A DNA stretch of 64,000 nt, from the NCBI RefSeq assembly GCF_004959935.1, contig NZ_SMYN01000004.1, forward strand, positions 1 to 64,000, in the 5' to 3' direction. Each line of letters begins with the position of its first letter. Position 1 is the first letter of the stretch. Made by a program: the position numbers and the translations under genes. This DNA is from Falsirhodobacter xinxiangensis. Lineage in GTDB: Bacteria > Pseudomonadota > Alphaproteobacteria > Rhodobacterales > Rhodobacteraceae. Positions 15,626 through 25,159 of the stretch are shown one piece after another. A model generated the notes under the pieces. It was given only the letters and a program-made list of their open reading frames with translations, was not told the DNA's origin and searched no databases.

Positions 15626-16159
15626 ATGGCCCTGCAGCCTCCCAGCCCCCAACGCCGCTTTCGCGGGTTCGAGCCTGCCTCGGGCCTTTTGCGCGAACGC
15701 ATCCGTGCGGCGGGGGAAAAACGGGGCTTCGCGGTCACGCGGCTTCTGACCGGCTGGGCCGAGATCGTGGGCGAGGATCTGGCCCGCATGACCCGCCCCG
15801 TCAAGGTCGGCTATGCCAAGGAAGGCTTCGGCGCGACGCTGACGCTTCTGGTGATGCCCGCCCATGCGCCCATGATCCAGATGCAGCTTCCGCGCATCGT
15901 GGAACGGGTCAATGCCTGCTACGGCTATTCCGCCATCTCGCGTATTTCGCTGACCCAGACGGCAGCCAGCGGGTTCGCGGATGGGCAGGCGCAGTTCGAA
16001 CAGACACCCAAACCGGCCCCCGCGCCCGACCCGCAGATTCGCGCCGACGCCGAACGGGTCGCGTCGGGCGTTCAGGATGACGGGCTGAAGGCGGCACTCG
16101 AAAATCTTGCGCAGAACTTCATGCTGCGCGCCAAATCCAAAGAAGGCAAACGCAGATGA
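15626..16159 (+). CDS. DUF721/DciA-like protein
   Basis: This 177-aa protein contains a DUF721 domain in its N-terminal two thirds (LTGWAEIVGEDLARMTRPVK near 40-60, then beta strands). DUF721 includes DciA, the ancestral loader of the replicative helicase DnaB. Whether this copy loads helicase is unproven. The C-terminal part after about 120 is proline-rich and acidic, then helical. The gene overlaps the next one by four bases (ATGA), and mutY is divergent on the other side. AAGGAACC precedes the ATG. Confidence 0.82.
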   Translation: MALQPPSPQRRFRGFEPASGLLRERIRAAGEKRGFAVTRLLTGWAEIVGEDLARMTRPVKVGYAKEGFGATLTLLVMPAHAPMIQMQLPRIVERVNACYGYSAISRISLTQTAASGFADGQAQFEQTPKPAPAPDPQIRADAERVASGVQDDGLKAALENLAQNFMLRAKSKEGKRR

Positions 16160-16779
16160 AAAACATTGCAATGCTGGCGCTGGTCGCCACGCTCGGCTCG
16201 TTCGGTGTGGCCCATGCGCAGGACGCTGCCGCCCCGGCCGCAACGGCGACCGAGGCGCCGCAGGTGCGCGACATGACGATGGGCAGCGCCGACGCCCCGA
16301 TCGAGCTGGTCGAATACGCCTCCTACACCTGCCCGCATTGCGCGGATTTCCACACCAATGTCTTCGACAAGCTGAAGGCCGAATATATCGACACCGGCAA
16401 GGTCCGCTTCGTCATGCGCGAGGTGTATTTCGACCGTTACGGCCTTTGGGCCGCGATGATGGCCCGCTGCGGCGGCGACATGCGGTATTTCGGGATTTCC
16501 GACATCCTGTTCGACACGCAGCGCGAATGGGCCGGATCGCAGGACCCGTCGGTCGTGGTGGAGAACCTGAAGCGCATCGGCCGTCAGGCCGGGATGGACA
16601 ACGCGACCATCGACGCCTGCATGGGTGATGCGGCGATGGCGCAGGCGCTGGTCGACAGCTATCAGAAGAATGCCGAGGCCGATGCCATCACCGGCACGCC
16701 CACGATCATCATCAACGGCGAAAAGCACAGCAACATGAGCTATGAGGACCTGAAAGAGATCCTCGACGCCGAGCTATAA
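16156..16779 (+). CDS. DsbA-like periplasmic thiol:disulfide oxidoreductase
   Basis: This 207-aa exported thioredoxin-fold protein has a signal peptide (cleaved after AHA, near residue 21) and the active site C59-P-H-C62 in [13 protein letters not shown] is the DsbA type, implying an oxidising role in the periplasm. The cis-proline loop GTPT is near residue 181. The helical insertion contains two further cysteines (ARCGG and DACMGD). It overlaps the DciA-like gene by four bases, and its 3' end overlaps the convergent lpxK gene by six. The electron acceptor (DsbB or a quinone) is not encoded here. Confidence 0.92.
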   Translation: MKNIAMLALVATLGSFGVAHAQDAAAPAATATEAPQVRDMTMGSADAPIELVEYASYTCPHCADFHTNVFDKLKAEYIDTGKVRFVMREVYFDRYGLWAAMMARCGGDMRYFGISDILFDTQREWAGSQDPSVVVENLKRIGRQAGMDNATIDACMGDAAMAQALVDSYQKNAEADAITGTPTIIINGEKHSNMSYEDLKEILDAEL

Positions 16780-17718
16780 GCCGATCCGCGACAGGGCCGC
16801 ATCCAGCGGCCCCCAGTCGTCGATCTCCAGCCGGACGGGCAGGGTCAGCACCTTGGCCCGGAAGGCGGGGGGCAAACGCACCGCGTCCTTTTCGGTGGTG
16901 ACAAGCTGCGCGCCCAGGGCAGCCGCCTCCGCCTCCAGCCGCCGCATCAGCGCGTCGGTCAGGGGTTGGTGATCGTCCAGCGGCTCTGCCCGGACGATCT
17001 GGGCGCCTTCGGCTCGCAAGGTGGCGAAGAACTTCTCGGGGTGGCCGATCCCGGCGAAGGCCAGCACACGCTCTCCCTCCCACCCCATTCCCATCTGCAG
17101 GGGGCGCAGATGCCCGGTCAGATGGGTGATGCCCTGCGGCGCATCGAACCCGCCCCCGATGGACAGCAGCATATCGGCCCGCGCCAGCCCGACAGCGACC
17201 GGCTCGCGCAGCGGGCCTGCGGGAATGCAGCGACCGTTGCCGAAACCCTTGGCGGCATCCACCACCACGATCGACAAGTCCTTGACCACGGATGGGTTCT
17301 GGAACCCGTCATCCAGCAGGACCGCCTGCGCACCTGCGGCTTCTGCCGCCTGCACGCCCGCCGCGCGGTCGCGGGCGATCCATGCCGGCGCGAAGGCCGA
17401 CAGCAGCAGCGGCTCGTCCCCTACCTGATCGGCGGTCTGGCCCGCGACTCGCACCGGCCCTTCCAGCGACCCGCCATGCCCGCGCGAGACGACATGCGCC
17501 GCCACGCCCCGCGCCGCCAGCCGTTGCAAAAGCGCGATGGCGGTCGGGGTCTTGCCGGTGCCGCCCGCGTTGATGTTGCCGATGCAGATGACCGGAACCC
17601 CGGCGCGGTATCCCGCCTTGCGCAGACGCCGCGCCGTTCCCGCCGCGTAAAGCGCACCCAGCGGCGACAGGAGCCGACTTTGCCAGCCATCGGTGAACCA
17701 GAAACCCGGCGTTCTCAT
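16774..17718 (-). CDS. lpxK: tetraacyldisaccharide 4'-kinase
   Basis: This 314-aa kinase phosphorylates the lipid A disaccharide at the 4' position, at the inner face of the cytoplasmic membrane. The P-loop [11 protein letters not shown] is near 50-60, and LLDDGFQN, a conserved LpxK segment, near 137-144. The N terminus ([22 protein letters not shown]) resembles the membrane-binding helix. It overlaps waaA by four bases (start 17718, waaA stop 17715), giving a lipid A/Kdo operon. The end overlaps the convergent DsbA-like gene. Confidence 0.95.
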   Translation of the reverse strand: MRTPGFWFTDGWQSRLLSPLGALYAAGTARRLRKAGYRAGVPVICIGNINAGGTGKTPTAIALLQRLAARGVAAHVVSRGHGGSLEGPVRVAGQTADQVGDEPLLLSAFAPAWIARDRAAGVQAAEAAGAQAVLLDDGFQNPSVVKDLSIVVVDAAKGFGNGRCIPAGPLREPVAVGLARADMLLSIGGGFDAPQGITHLTGHLRPLQMGMGWEGERVLAFAGIGHPEKFFATLRAEGAQIVRAEPLDDHQPLTDALMRRLEAEAAALGAQLVTTEKDAVRLPPAFRAKVLTLPVRLEIDDWGPLDAALSRIGL

Positions 17719-18890
17719 TCGTCCATCATCCGTTCCACCAGCGCCAGAACCCTGTCCGTCACCTCGGTCCCGTCGGACGCGACGCCCCAGGCCGCCTGCG
17801 CCAGCCATGCCACGCGGTCGGGCGACATCAGATCGCCCAGCGCATCGCCCAGAACGCGGGCCTGCGCGACCGGCAGCGTCGCCTTGGCGGCCGCCAGTCG
17901 CGAGATCGCACCGCCATAGGGACCGGGCTTCGGCCCATGCAGGATGGCCGACCCCAGCGAGGCCGCCTCCATCGGGTCGCGCACCGCCCCGCCCGAGAAG
18001 GTTCCGCCCAGAAAGCAGATCGGAGCCAGCCGATACCATAGCCCGTATTCGGCAGGGTTGTCGGCGACATAGACTTCGGCCTCGGCGTCCGGTTCCTCGT
18101 CGAAGGCGCGGCGGGCGACGGTGAAACCCTCCGCCTCCAGATGTTCGGCAAGACCGGTGGCGCGTTCGGGGTCCTCGGGCACCACGATCAGCAGCAGTCG
18201 GTGCGACAGGCGCAGCGCGGAACGGTGCGCGGCGATCACGATTTCTTCTTCGGCGGCGGTCAGCCCCGCTGCCAGCCAGACGGGGCGCGTGGCGATCAGG
18301 CGGGCAAGCTCGGCCCGCTCGGCCTCGGTGCAGGGCAGGGGGCGGGTGCCTTCCTCCATCCGCCCGGCGATCTTGACGACATCCGCAGGCGCACCCCACC
18401 GACGAAACGCGCGGGCTGAAGCTTCGTCCAGCGTCAGGATATGGGCGAAGCGCGACAGAAGCGCGCGGGTCAGGCCGGGCCACCACGCATCGCGGCTGTG
18501 CGGCAGGACTGGCGCACGGGCATCGACCAGCATCATCGGCACGCCCCGCGACGATGCCTCGCCCAGCAGCGCGGGGCGAAGCTCGCCATCCGAAAATACG
18601 GCCAGATCGGGCTTCCAATGATCGAGGAATGGCTTCACCGCGCCCTCCGCCGGCGGCGGGACGAGGACCGCGCCATCCGGCAGCGCGGTTCCCGAAGGGC
18701 CGGTGATCATCACGGCATAGCCCGGCTCGTCCATGATGCGGCGGGCAAGCTCGGCCAGCGGGCGGGCGGCATCCGCATCGGGCGCGTGCAGCCAGACCAG
18801 ACGCCCCTCGGGCCGGGGCGGCGGCGCGTCAGGCGCAGCGTCGCCCCGATGGGCAAGCAGATAAAGCTTTAGGCCAAGCGGATACGCCAT
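17715..18890 (-). CDS. waaA: 3-deoxy-D-manno-octulosonic acid (Kdo) transferase
   Basis: This 391-aa GT-B glycosyltransferase transfers Kdo to lipid A precursor. Typical landmarks are the N-terminal [11 protein letters not shown] region (33-43), [14 protein letters not shown] (about 93-106) in place of the usual W/E-rich motif, and the C-terminal donor loop [23 protein letters not shown] near 300-322 (given in part). It is slightly shorter than E. coli WaaA (425 aa), and the N-terminal membrane anchor is less hydrophobic. It is followed by lpxK with a four-base overlap and preceded by the DUF4170 gene after 14 bases. Confidence 0.93.
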   Translation of the reverse strand: MAYPLGLKLYLLAHRGDAAPDAPPPRPEGRLVWLHAPDADAARPLAELARRIMDEPGYAVMITGPSGTALPDGAVLVPPPAEGAVKPFLDHWKPDLAVFSDGELRPALLGEASSRGVPMMLVDARAPVLPHSRDAWWPGLTRALLSRFAHILTLDEASARAFRRWGAPADVVKIAGRMEEGTRPLPCTEAERAELARLIATRPVWLAAGLTAAEEEIVIAAHRSALRLSHRLLLIVVPEDPERATGLAEHLEAEGFTVARRAFDEEPDAEAEVYVADNPAEYGLWYRLAPICFLGGTFSGGAVRDPMEAASLGSAILHGPKPGPYGGAISRLAAAKATLPVAQARVLGDALGDLMSPDRVAWLAQAAWGVASDGTEVTDRVLALVERMMDE

Positions 18891-18904
18891 TCACTTCCGA
18901 CGGG

Positions 18905-19150
18905 TCAGGCCCCCAGTTCCTCGGTGGGCGAAGCCGGCTGCGCCTCATCGCGCAGGCGGTGGATGTGGGCGATATAATAGCGCATGTGGGCATCGTCCAC
19001 CGTGCGTTGCGCCGCACCCTTCCACGCTTTGAAGGCCGAATCGTAATCGGGAAACATGCCGATGATGTCGATTTCGGCCACGTCCTTGAAGACGTTCTTG
19101 GACGGGCTGACCAGTTCGCCGCCGAAGACGAGGTGCAGTCGCTGGGCCAT
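18905..19150 (-). CDS. DUF4170 small protein
   Basis: This 81-aa protein of the DUF4170 family (QRLHLVFGGELVSP at the start, AFKAWKGAAQRTVDDAHMRY in the middle, YYIAHIHRL) is found next to lipid A genes in alphaproteobacteria. Its function is not known. The domain has mixed alpha/beta composition, with no signal or membrane segment. It starts at 19150 with AGGAG upstream and ends 14 bases before waaA, so it should lead the DUF4170-waaA-lpxK transcript. Confidence 0.88.
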   Translation of the reverse strand: MAQRLHLVFGGELVSPSKNVFKDVAEIDIIGMFPDYDSAFKAWKGAAQRTVDDAHMRYYIAHIHRLRDEAQPASPTEELGA

Positions 19151-19192
19151 TGGGGAACTCCTTGGCTCTGGATTCGCGCGAAAGCTACTCGA

Positions 19193-19222
19193 TTGGGGCG
19201 GGTGGTCAAGCGGGGCTATACA
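19193..19222 (+). promoter_or_regulatory. possible housekeeping promoter of the DEAD-box helicase
   Basis: TTGGGG (19193-19198) and TATACA (19217-19222) with an 18-base spacer resemble a sigma-70 promoter. The transcript would carry a leader of about 130 bases with GC-rich dyads, a feature often seen in cold-inducible helicase genes. The sequence alone does not prove regulation. Confidence 0.3.
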
Positions 19223-19362
19223 TCGTTGCCACTTGCGTGTAGAAGCCCCCCTTCGGCTTCGGCGGTGTCCGGAAAGGTGGGGCGAGGAGGCCCGACCGCA
19301 AAGGGGGACAGGCGGTGCCGTTCATCGGGTGGCAATGTGCACACCCCCTTTGGGAAAAGAAA

Positions 19363-21465
19363 ATGACTGAAATGACGCAGATCGCCGCGCCGCTGGCCGC
19401 GGCGCTGGCAGCCAAGGGCTATGAATCGCTCACGCAAGTGCAAGAGGCCGTTCTGGCCGAAGAAGCACAGGGGCGCGACGTGCTGGTGTCCGCCCAGACG
19501 GGATCGGGCAAGACGGTCGCATTCGGCATCGCCATGGCGCCGGAACTGCTGAACGGGGCCGACCGGCTCCTGTTCGCGGACGTGCCTCTGGCGCTGGCCA
19601 TCGCGCCGACGCGCGAGCTGGCGCTGCAGGTCGCGCGCGAGCTTGAGTGGCTTTATGGCGAGGCGGGTGCGATCATCGCCACCTGCGTCGGCGGCATGGA
19701 TTACCGCACGGAAAAACGCGCGCTGGACCGCGGCGCGCATATCGTCGTCGGCACCCCCGGCCGTCTGCGCGACCATATCGAGCGCGGTTCGCTGGACCTG
19801 TCCGGCCTGCGCGTCGCCGTTCTGGACGAAGCGGACGAGATGCTGGATCTGGGCTTCCGCGACGATCTGGAATTCATCCTCGAAGCCGCGCCGGAAGACC
19901 GCCGCACGCTGATGTTCTCGGCCACCGTGCCGAAGGAAATCGCGGCGCTGGCCAAGGATTTCCAGAACGACGCGCTGCGCATCCAGACGCAGGGCGAGAA
20001 GAAGCAGCATTCCGACATCGAATACCGCGCGCTGAACGTCACCTCGCGCGACAAGGAAAACGCGATCTTCAACCTTCTGCGCTTCTACGAGGCGAAGACG
20101 GCGATCGTGTTCTGCAAGACGCGCGCGAACGTGAACAACCTGCTGGCCCGCATGGGCAATCGCGGGTTTCAGGTCGTGGCGCTGTCGGGCGAGCTGAGCC
20201 AGCAGGAACGCACCCACGCGCTGCAAGCACTGCGCGACGGGCGCGCCCGCGTCTGTATCGCAACGGACGTGGCCGCACGCGGCATCGACCTTCCGGGGCT
20301 GGAGCTTGTGATTCACGCCGACCTGCCGTCGAACAGCGAAACGCTGCTGCACCGTTCGGGCCGCACGGGCCGCGCGGGTGCCAAGGGCGTGTCGGCGCTG
20401 ATCGTGCCGCAGGCCGAATTCCGCAAGGCCCAGCGTCTGCTGCAAGGCGCGAAGCTGGTCGCCGAATGGGGCAAGGCTCCGTCAGCCGATGAAGTGCAGG
20501 AGCGTGACGACGTCCGCATCCTTGAACATTCCGCGCTGCAATCCGCACCGGGTGACGAAGGCGCGATGGCCGAAACCCTGCTGGAGAAGTTCGGCGCCGA
20601 AACCGTCGCCGCCGCCTTTGTCCGCCTGTGGCGCGAAGGCCGCTCGGCCCCCGAAGTGCTGTCGGATGCGATCCAGCCCTCGGCCCCGCGCGAGCGTGGC
20701 GAGTTCGGCGAATCGGTCTGGTTCACGCTGTCGGTCGGCCATACCGGCCGCGCCGAAGCCCGCTGGCTGCTGCCCAAGATCTGCGATGCGGGCGGGATCA
20801 CCAAGAACGACATCGGCGCGATCCGCGTGCAGCAGGACCGCACCTTCGTGCAGATCGCGAAATCGGTTGCGGGCAAGTTCGGCGCGCATCAGCAGATCGA
20901 AGCCGATCTGGAAATGACCCGCATGGACGGCGAGCCCACGCTGGACCGCCCCGAGCGTGCCCCGCGCAAGCCGTATGAAAAGCGTGACAAGCCGGCCTAT
21001 ACGCCGAAGCCGTCGCGCTTCGTCGAGGATGAGGATGCGCCCCGCGCCCCCCGTCCCCCGCGCGCCGAGGAGCGCAAGCCCTATGAGAAGCGGGACGACA
21101 AGCCCCGCGCGCCGCGCAGCGACAAGCCCTATGCCCCGCGCGAGGATCGCAAACCCTACGCCCCCCGCGAAGGTGCTGAGCGCAAGTGGAGCCCCGAGGA
21201 CCGCAAGCCCTACGCCCCGCGTGGCGAGGATGCGCGCCCCTATGCCCGCAAGGAAGAAGGCGACGACCGCAAGCCGCGCTGGAAGGCGGGCGACAAGCCC
21301 GAGGGCAAGTTCAAGCCGAAATCGGCGGGCTTCAAATCCCACGGCGGCAGTTCGGACAAGCCCGCACGGGCGGCAGGGTTCAAATCCCACGGCGACAATC
21401 CGAAAGCTGCGCCGCGCGACGCGCGTGACACATCCAAGCGGTTCGTTCCGCCGAAGAAGAAATGA
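19363..21465 (+). CDS. DEAD-box ATP-dependent RNA helicase with repetitive basic tail
   Basis: This 700-aa RNA helicase has a RecA-like core: motif I AQTGSGKT (44-51), Ia PTRELALQ, motif II VLDEADEML, motif III SAT, and motif VI HRSGRTGRAG. A DbpA/CsdA-like RNA-binding domain (about 430-530, with GAIRVQQDRTFVQIAKS) follows. The last 170 residues are disordered and rich in Lys, Arg, Pro and Tyr, with repeats of KPYAPR and KPYEKRD and two copies of AGFKSHG. Likely roles are ribosome assembly or RNA degradation at low temperature. The start at 19363 begins the helicase homology; an in-frame start at 19315 is possible. A strong terminator follows. Confidence 0.92.
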   Translation: MTEMTQIAAPLAAALAAKGYESLTQVQEAVLAEEAQGRDVLVSAQTGSGKTVAFGIAMAPELLNGADRLLFADVPLALAIAPTRELALQVARELEWLYGEAGAIIATCVGGMDYRTEKRALDRGAHIVVGTPGRLRDHIERGSLDLSGLRVAVLDEADEMLDLGFRDDLEFILEAAPEDRRTLMFSATVPKEIAALAKDFQNDALRIQTQGEKKQHSDIEYRALNVTSRDKENAIFNLLRFYEAKTAIVFCKTRANVNNLLARMGNRGFQVVALSGELSQQERTHALQALRDGRARVCIATDVAARGIDLPGLELVIHADLPSNSETLLHRSGRTGRAGAKGVSALIVPQAEFRKAQRLLQGAKLVAEWGKAPSADEVQERDDVRILEHSALQSAPGDEGAMAETLLEKFGAETVAAAFVRLWREGRSAPEVLSDAIQPSAPRERGEFGESVWFTLSVGHTGRAEARWLLPKICDAGGITKNDIGAIRVQQDRTFVQIAKSVAGKFGAHQQIEADLEMTRMDGEPTLDRPERAPRKPYEKRDKPAYTPKPSRFVEDEDAPRAPRPPRAEERKPYEKRDDKPRAPRSDKPYAPREDRKPYAPREGAERKWSPEDRKPYAPRGEDARPYARKEEGDDRKPRWKAGDKPEGKFKPKSAGFKSHGGSSDKPARAAGFKSHGDNPKAAPRDARDTSKRFVPPKKK

Positions 21466-21468
21466 GAT

Positions 21469-21491
21469 CAGGGGCCTTCGGGCCCCTTTTT
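21469..21491 (+). terminator. intrinsic terminator of the helicase gene
   Basis: GGGGCC (21471-21476) and GGCCCC (21481-21486) form a GC stem with a TTCG loop, followed directly by TTTTT. The T tract ends on the last base of the convergent SDR gene. Confidence 0.8.
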
Positions 21492-22174
21492 CATAGCCCG
21501 ATCCGGGCGCGAATGTCCGCGTCGCGCAGCGAAATCTCGGTTCCGTTCAGATCCGCCGCCGCATCGCCGCACATCCAGACCAGCGCGCGGGCAGGCCATT
21601 CGGGCGGGATGTGGTCGGAGAACTCCAACCGGCTGACGCGGTTGTCGATGCCGCCCGCCTTGATCGCCCGCTGCATGTCGGTGGCGACGGTGCCGGGCGA
21701 CAGGCCCATGATCCGCAGGTCCGGGTTTTCCAGATGCGCGGCGCGGGTCAGCATCGCCGCTCCGGCCTTTCCGGCGCAGTAGGCACTCCACCCCTCCAAC
21801 GGGGTATGCGCCGCGCCGGAGCTGACTGTCAGAATCGTGCCTGCCCCCTGCGTCCGCATTACCGGGATCGCGGCGCGCATACCGTGGAACACGCCTGTCA
21901 GGTTCACGTCGATGGCCCGCCTCCACGCGGCGGGGTCGGCATCCTCCAGACGCGCCATCGGATCGATCACACTCGCATTGTTCACCCAGACATCCAGCCG
22001 CCCGTGATCGCGCTGGATACGTTCCACCGCCGCGCGCACCGAATCCCAGTCCGCCACGTCGCAATCCGCGCGCGTCAGCGCCATCACCGTCGCGCCGGCC
22101 GCGCGGAACGCCTCTGCCGCCGCTTGCCCGATGCCCCTTGCCGCGCCGGTGACGGCGACGATCCTGCCTTGCAT
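21491..22174 (-). CDS. SDR family oxidoreductase
   Basis: This 227-aa short-chain dehydrogenase/reductase has the cofactor motif TGAARGIG (9-16), NNAS near 86-89, the catalytic Ser in VSSGAAH, and Tyr-x3-Lys as YCAGK. It lacks the usual acidic residue at the end of strand 2 (MALTRADCD), so NADP preference is possible. The substrate is unknown. AGGAGG is just upstream of the start at 22174. It is divergent from the DUF2125 gene across 72 bases. Confidence 0.88.
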   Translation of the reverse strand: MQGRIVAVTGAARGIGQAAAEAFRAAGATVMALTRADCDVADWDSVRAAVERIQRDHGRLDVWVNNASVIDPMARLEDADPAAWRRAIDVNLTGVFHGMRAAIPVMRTQGAGTILTVSSGAAHTPLEGWSAYCAGKAGAAMLTRAAHLENPDLRIMGLSPGTVATDMQRAIKAGGIDNRVSRLEFSDHIPPEWPARALVWMCGDAAADLNGTEISLRDADIRARIGL

Positions 22175-22246
22175 GGAAACCTCCTTGACCCTTGTCTGGG
22201 GTCAGGGGATGCTATCGCCAAGCATTTCAATCGGAAAGACCAGTGC

Positions 22247-23767
22247 ATGAAGTTTAGGCAACTTGCAGGCGGAACCGCCTTTATCACGATCGCATTTTCC
22301 GGTGCCGCGATGGCCGACCTGACGCCCGAACAGGTCTGGTCCGATTGGCAGGCGATGAGCGAAAGCTGGGGGCAGGAGCTGACCGCGGAAAGCACGACGC
22401 GCGAAGGCGATGCGCTGGTGGTCAGCGGGGTCAAGCTGGTCAGCGATCAGCCCGGCACCCGCGTCGAAGGCAGCATCGAACGCTTTACCTTCACGGGCAA
22501 AGGCGACGGCACGGTCGAGATCACGTCGTCGGAATCCTACCCCATGACCATCGTGACCGACACCCCGGCGGTCGAGGGCGAGGAGCCGACCGGCCCGGTC
22601 ACGGTAAAGCTGAACCTTGTGCAAAGCGGCATGGTGATGACCGCCTCGGGCGAGCCGGGCAATACGCGCTACGATTACACGATCCCGATGCTGGGACTGA
22701 CGCTGGACGATATCGAAACCGACCAGGGCGGGGACGAGACGGTGGACCTGCGCGTGACCGCGAACAACGTGACGGGCCACTATGACCTGACCGGCGAGGC
22801 GCGCGACATGGCCTCGACCCTCGCGGCGGACAACCTCGTGATGCTGCTGAACGCGTCGAACCCGACCACGGGCGGCAGCTTTGCGATGAATGCGGAACTG
22901 GCCAAGATCACCTCCAGTTCCACCGCCACCGCGATGGGCACGATGACCTCGGGCAACATGGCGCAGGCGCTCCGCGACGGCTTCGCCTCGCTGGCGGAGC
23001 TGCACTACGAAAGCTCGACGCTGGGCTTCGATCTGGCCGAAAGCGGCAACACGACCAAGGGCAGCGGCACAGGCGGCGCGGGCACGCTGAACGTCGCGAT
23101 GGGCGAGGCTGGCCTCAGCTATGGCGGCAGCGCGAACGATGTGCAGATGGAGGTGGAATCCTCGCAGCTGCCCTTCCCGCTGGCGCTGGCCTATGACGCA
23201 TCCAGCTTCGACATGCTGATGCCGATCGTGGCGGGGCCGGACGAGCAGGACTGGCGTCTGGCCAGCCGTCTGGAAGGCTTCACCCTGTCCGACAATGTCT
23301 GGAGCCTGTTCGATCCGGGCGCGGTCCTGCCGCGCGATCCGGCAACGCTGGTGCTTGACCTGTCGGGCAAGGCGATGGTCGATACCGACTTCATGGACCC
23401 GGCGCAGACCGAAGCCATGACCGAGGCACCGGGCGAGTTCAACTCGGTCGATGTCAACGAATTGCACCTGAACATCGCCGGGGCGGACCTGACGGGGCAG
23501 GGCGGCGTCACGCTGGACAACACCGATCTGGAAACCTTCCCCGGCTTCCCTGCACCGACGGGCAAGTTCGATCTGCGGCTGGTCGGCGGCAACGGTCTGA
23601 TCGACAAGGCGGTGGAAATGGGCTTCGTGCCGCAGGATCAGGCGCTGGGGGCGCGGATGATGCTGGGCATGTTCGCCCGCATGGTCGAGGGCGAGACCGA
23701 CACCATGACCTCCACCGTGGAGTTCAAGGACAAGCAGCTGATCGTCAACGGCCAGCGGCTGCAGTAA
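22247..23767 (+). CDS. DUF2125 exported protein
   Basis: This 506-aa protein has a signal peptide (cleaved after GAAMA, near residue 23) and a long beta-rich body matching DUF2125, an alphaproteobacterial family of periplasmic or surface proteins with unknown role. It is acidic and rich in Thr, Ser and Gly, with repeats of strand-turn units such as the DNLVMLLNASNP and YESSTLGFDLAESG segments. The start at 22247 begins the signal peptide; longer in-frame starts run through the divergent SDR gene. No cysteines are in the mature part. It is followed after 54 bases by pmbA. Confidence 0.82.
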   Translation: MKFRQLAGGTAFITIAFSGAAMADLTPEQVWSDWQAMSESWGQELTAESTTREGDALVVSGVKLVSDQPGTRVEGSIERFTFTGKGDGTVEITSSESYPMTIVTDTPAVEGEEPTGPVTVKLNLVQSGMVMTASGEPGNTRYDYTIPMLGLTLDDIETDQGGDETVDLRVTANNVTGHYDLTGEARDMASTLAADNLVMLLNASNPTTGGSFAMNAELAKITSSSTATAMGTMTSGNMAQALRDGFASLAELHYESSTLGFDLAESGNTTKGSGTGGAGTLNVAMGEAGLSYGGSANDVQMEVESSQLPFPLALAYDASSFDMLMPIVAGPDEQDWRLASRLEGFTLSDNVWSLFDPGAVLPRDPATLVLDLSGKAMVDTDFMDPAQTEAMTEAPGEFNSVDVNELHLNIAGADLTGQGGVTLDNTDLETFPGFPAPTGKFDLRLVGGNGLIDKAVEMGFVPQDQALGARMMLGMFARMVEGETDTMTSTVEFKDKQLIVNGQRLQ

Positions 23768-23821
23768 CCTTGCCGCGCGCCTCGCGGCGTATTACGTCGC
23801 GGGGCAAAGATAGGGGGCGGT

Positions 23822-25159
23822 ATGACGCTTGAAGATCTGGGCCAGCGGCTGCTGGATGCGGCGAAACGTGCCGGGGCCGAATCCGCCGATGCCATCGCGA
23901 TCAGGGGGGCGGCCGTTTCGCTGGACCTGCGCGCCGGCGCTTTGGAGCAGGCAGAGCGGTCCGAGGGGACCGAGCTTGGCCTGCGTGTGCTGATCGGCGG
24001 GCGTCAGGCCTGCGTTTCGGTGTCCGACATTTCAGACCGCAGTCTGGAGGCTGTGGCCGAACGCGCCGTCGCCATGGCGCGCGAGGCCCCTGCCGACCCC
24101 CATGCCGGGCTGGCCGATCCGTCGCAGCTTGCCACTGTCTGGGATGTCGCCGCGCTGCAGATCGCGGATGATACGGCCGAGCCGTCGCCCGCCGCGCTGG
24201 AACAGGATGCGCGGCTGGCCGAATCCGGGGCGATGGCCCTGCGCGGCATCACGCAGGTCGAGGCCAGCGCCAGCTATTCCCGCCGTTCGGTGCATCTGGT
24301 GGCAAGCAACGGCTTCTCCGGCGGCTATGCCCGCACCTCGCGATCCGTTTCCGCCGTCGCCTTCACCGGCACGGGAACGGGGATGGAGCGGGACTGGGCC
24401 GCCGAATCCCGTATCTTCCAATCCGATCTGCCCGAGGCGGTGGGTGTGGGCGGTCTGGCCGCCGAACGGGCGCTGGCACGGGTTGACGCGCGCAAGCCCA
24501 AGACGGGCAGCTTTCCGGTGTTGTTCGACGAACGCATCGCGTCGACCCTGATCGGGCATCTGCTGTCGGCGGTGAACGGCAGCAGCGTCGCGCGCGGGTC
24601 AAGCTGGCTGCGCGATGCGCTGGGCCAGCCGGTGCTGCCTGCGGGCCTGTCGCTGGCCGAGGACCCGCTGCGGGTGCGTGCGGGGTCGAGCCGCCCCTTC
24701 GATGCCGAAGGGCTGGCCGCGCGTCCTCGCACCATCGTGGACGGCGGCGTGCTGATCGGCTGGACGCTGGACCTTGCCACGGCGCGCAAGCTGGGGATGG
24801 AAAGCACCGCCTCTGCCTCGCGCGGGACGATGGGGCCGCCTTCGCCGGGGGTGTCGAACATCGACCTGATCGGCGGGACGGCGACCAAGGCGGACCTGAT
24901 CGCGCAGATGGGGACGGGGCTGGTCGTCACCTCGCTGATCGGATCGACGATCAACCCGACCACGGGCGATTATTCGCGCGGGGCCTCTGGCTACTGGGTC
25001 GAAAACGGCGAGGTTCAGTTCGCCGTGAACGAATGCACCATCGCGGGCAACCTGCGTGACATGCTGGCCCGGATAACCGCCGCGAACGATGCGCGAGCGC
25101 ATCTGTCCACCCGCATCCCCAGCCTTCTGGTCGAGGGTATGACCCTTGCAGGGGAGTGA
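23822..25159 (+). CDS. pmbA: TldD/PmbA family metalloprotease subunit
   Basis: This 445-aa protein is of the PmbA (TldE) type, half of the TldD/TldE protease that trims peptide antibiotics and degrades unfolded peptides. Landmarks are LGLRVLIGGRQACVSVSD (near 49-66), GVSNIDLIGG, and the C-terminal FAVNECTIAGNLRDMLARI region. The zinc motif HExxxH belongs to TldD, not PmbA, and is absent here as expected. The partner TldD is not in the window. Its stop overlaps the next gene by 14 bases, so the three genes from here to 27004 form a tight operon. Confidence 0.93.
   Translation: MTLEDLGQRLLDAAKRAGAESADAIAIRGAAVSLDLRAGALEQAERSEGTELGLRVLIGGRQACVSVSDISDRSLEAVAERAVAMAREAPADPHAGLADPSQLATVWDVAALQIADDTAEPSPAALEQDARLAESGAMALRGITQVEASASYSRRSVHLVASNGFSGGYARTSRSVSAVAFTGTGTGMERDWAAESRIFQSDLPEAVGVGGLAAERALARVDARKPKTGSFPVLFDERIASTLIGHLLSAVNGSSVARGSSWLRDALGQPVLPAGLSLAEDPLRVRAGSSRPFDAEGLAARPRTIVDGGVLIGWTLDLATARKLGMESTASASRGTMGPPSPGVSNIDLIGGTATKADLIAQMGTGLVVTSLIGSTINPTTGDYSRGASGYWVENGEVQFAVNECTIAGNLRDMLARITAANDARAHLSTRIPSLLVEGMTLAGE

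Noticed and set aside
20950-21300. CRISPR-like or satellite repeat in the helicase gene
   Set aside because: The DNA repeats are in frame and encode peptide repeats; there are no spacers of even length.
21611-22246. N-terminal extension of the DUF2125 protein
   Set aside because: It would run through the divergent SDR gene. A signal peptide begins exactly at 22247.
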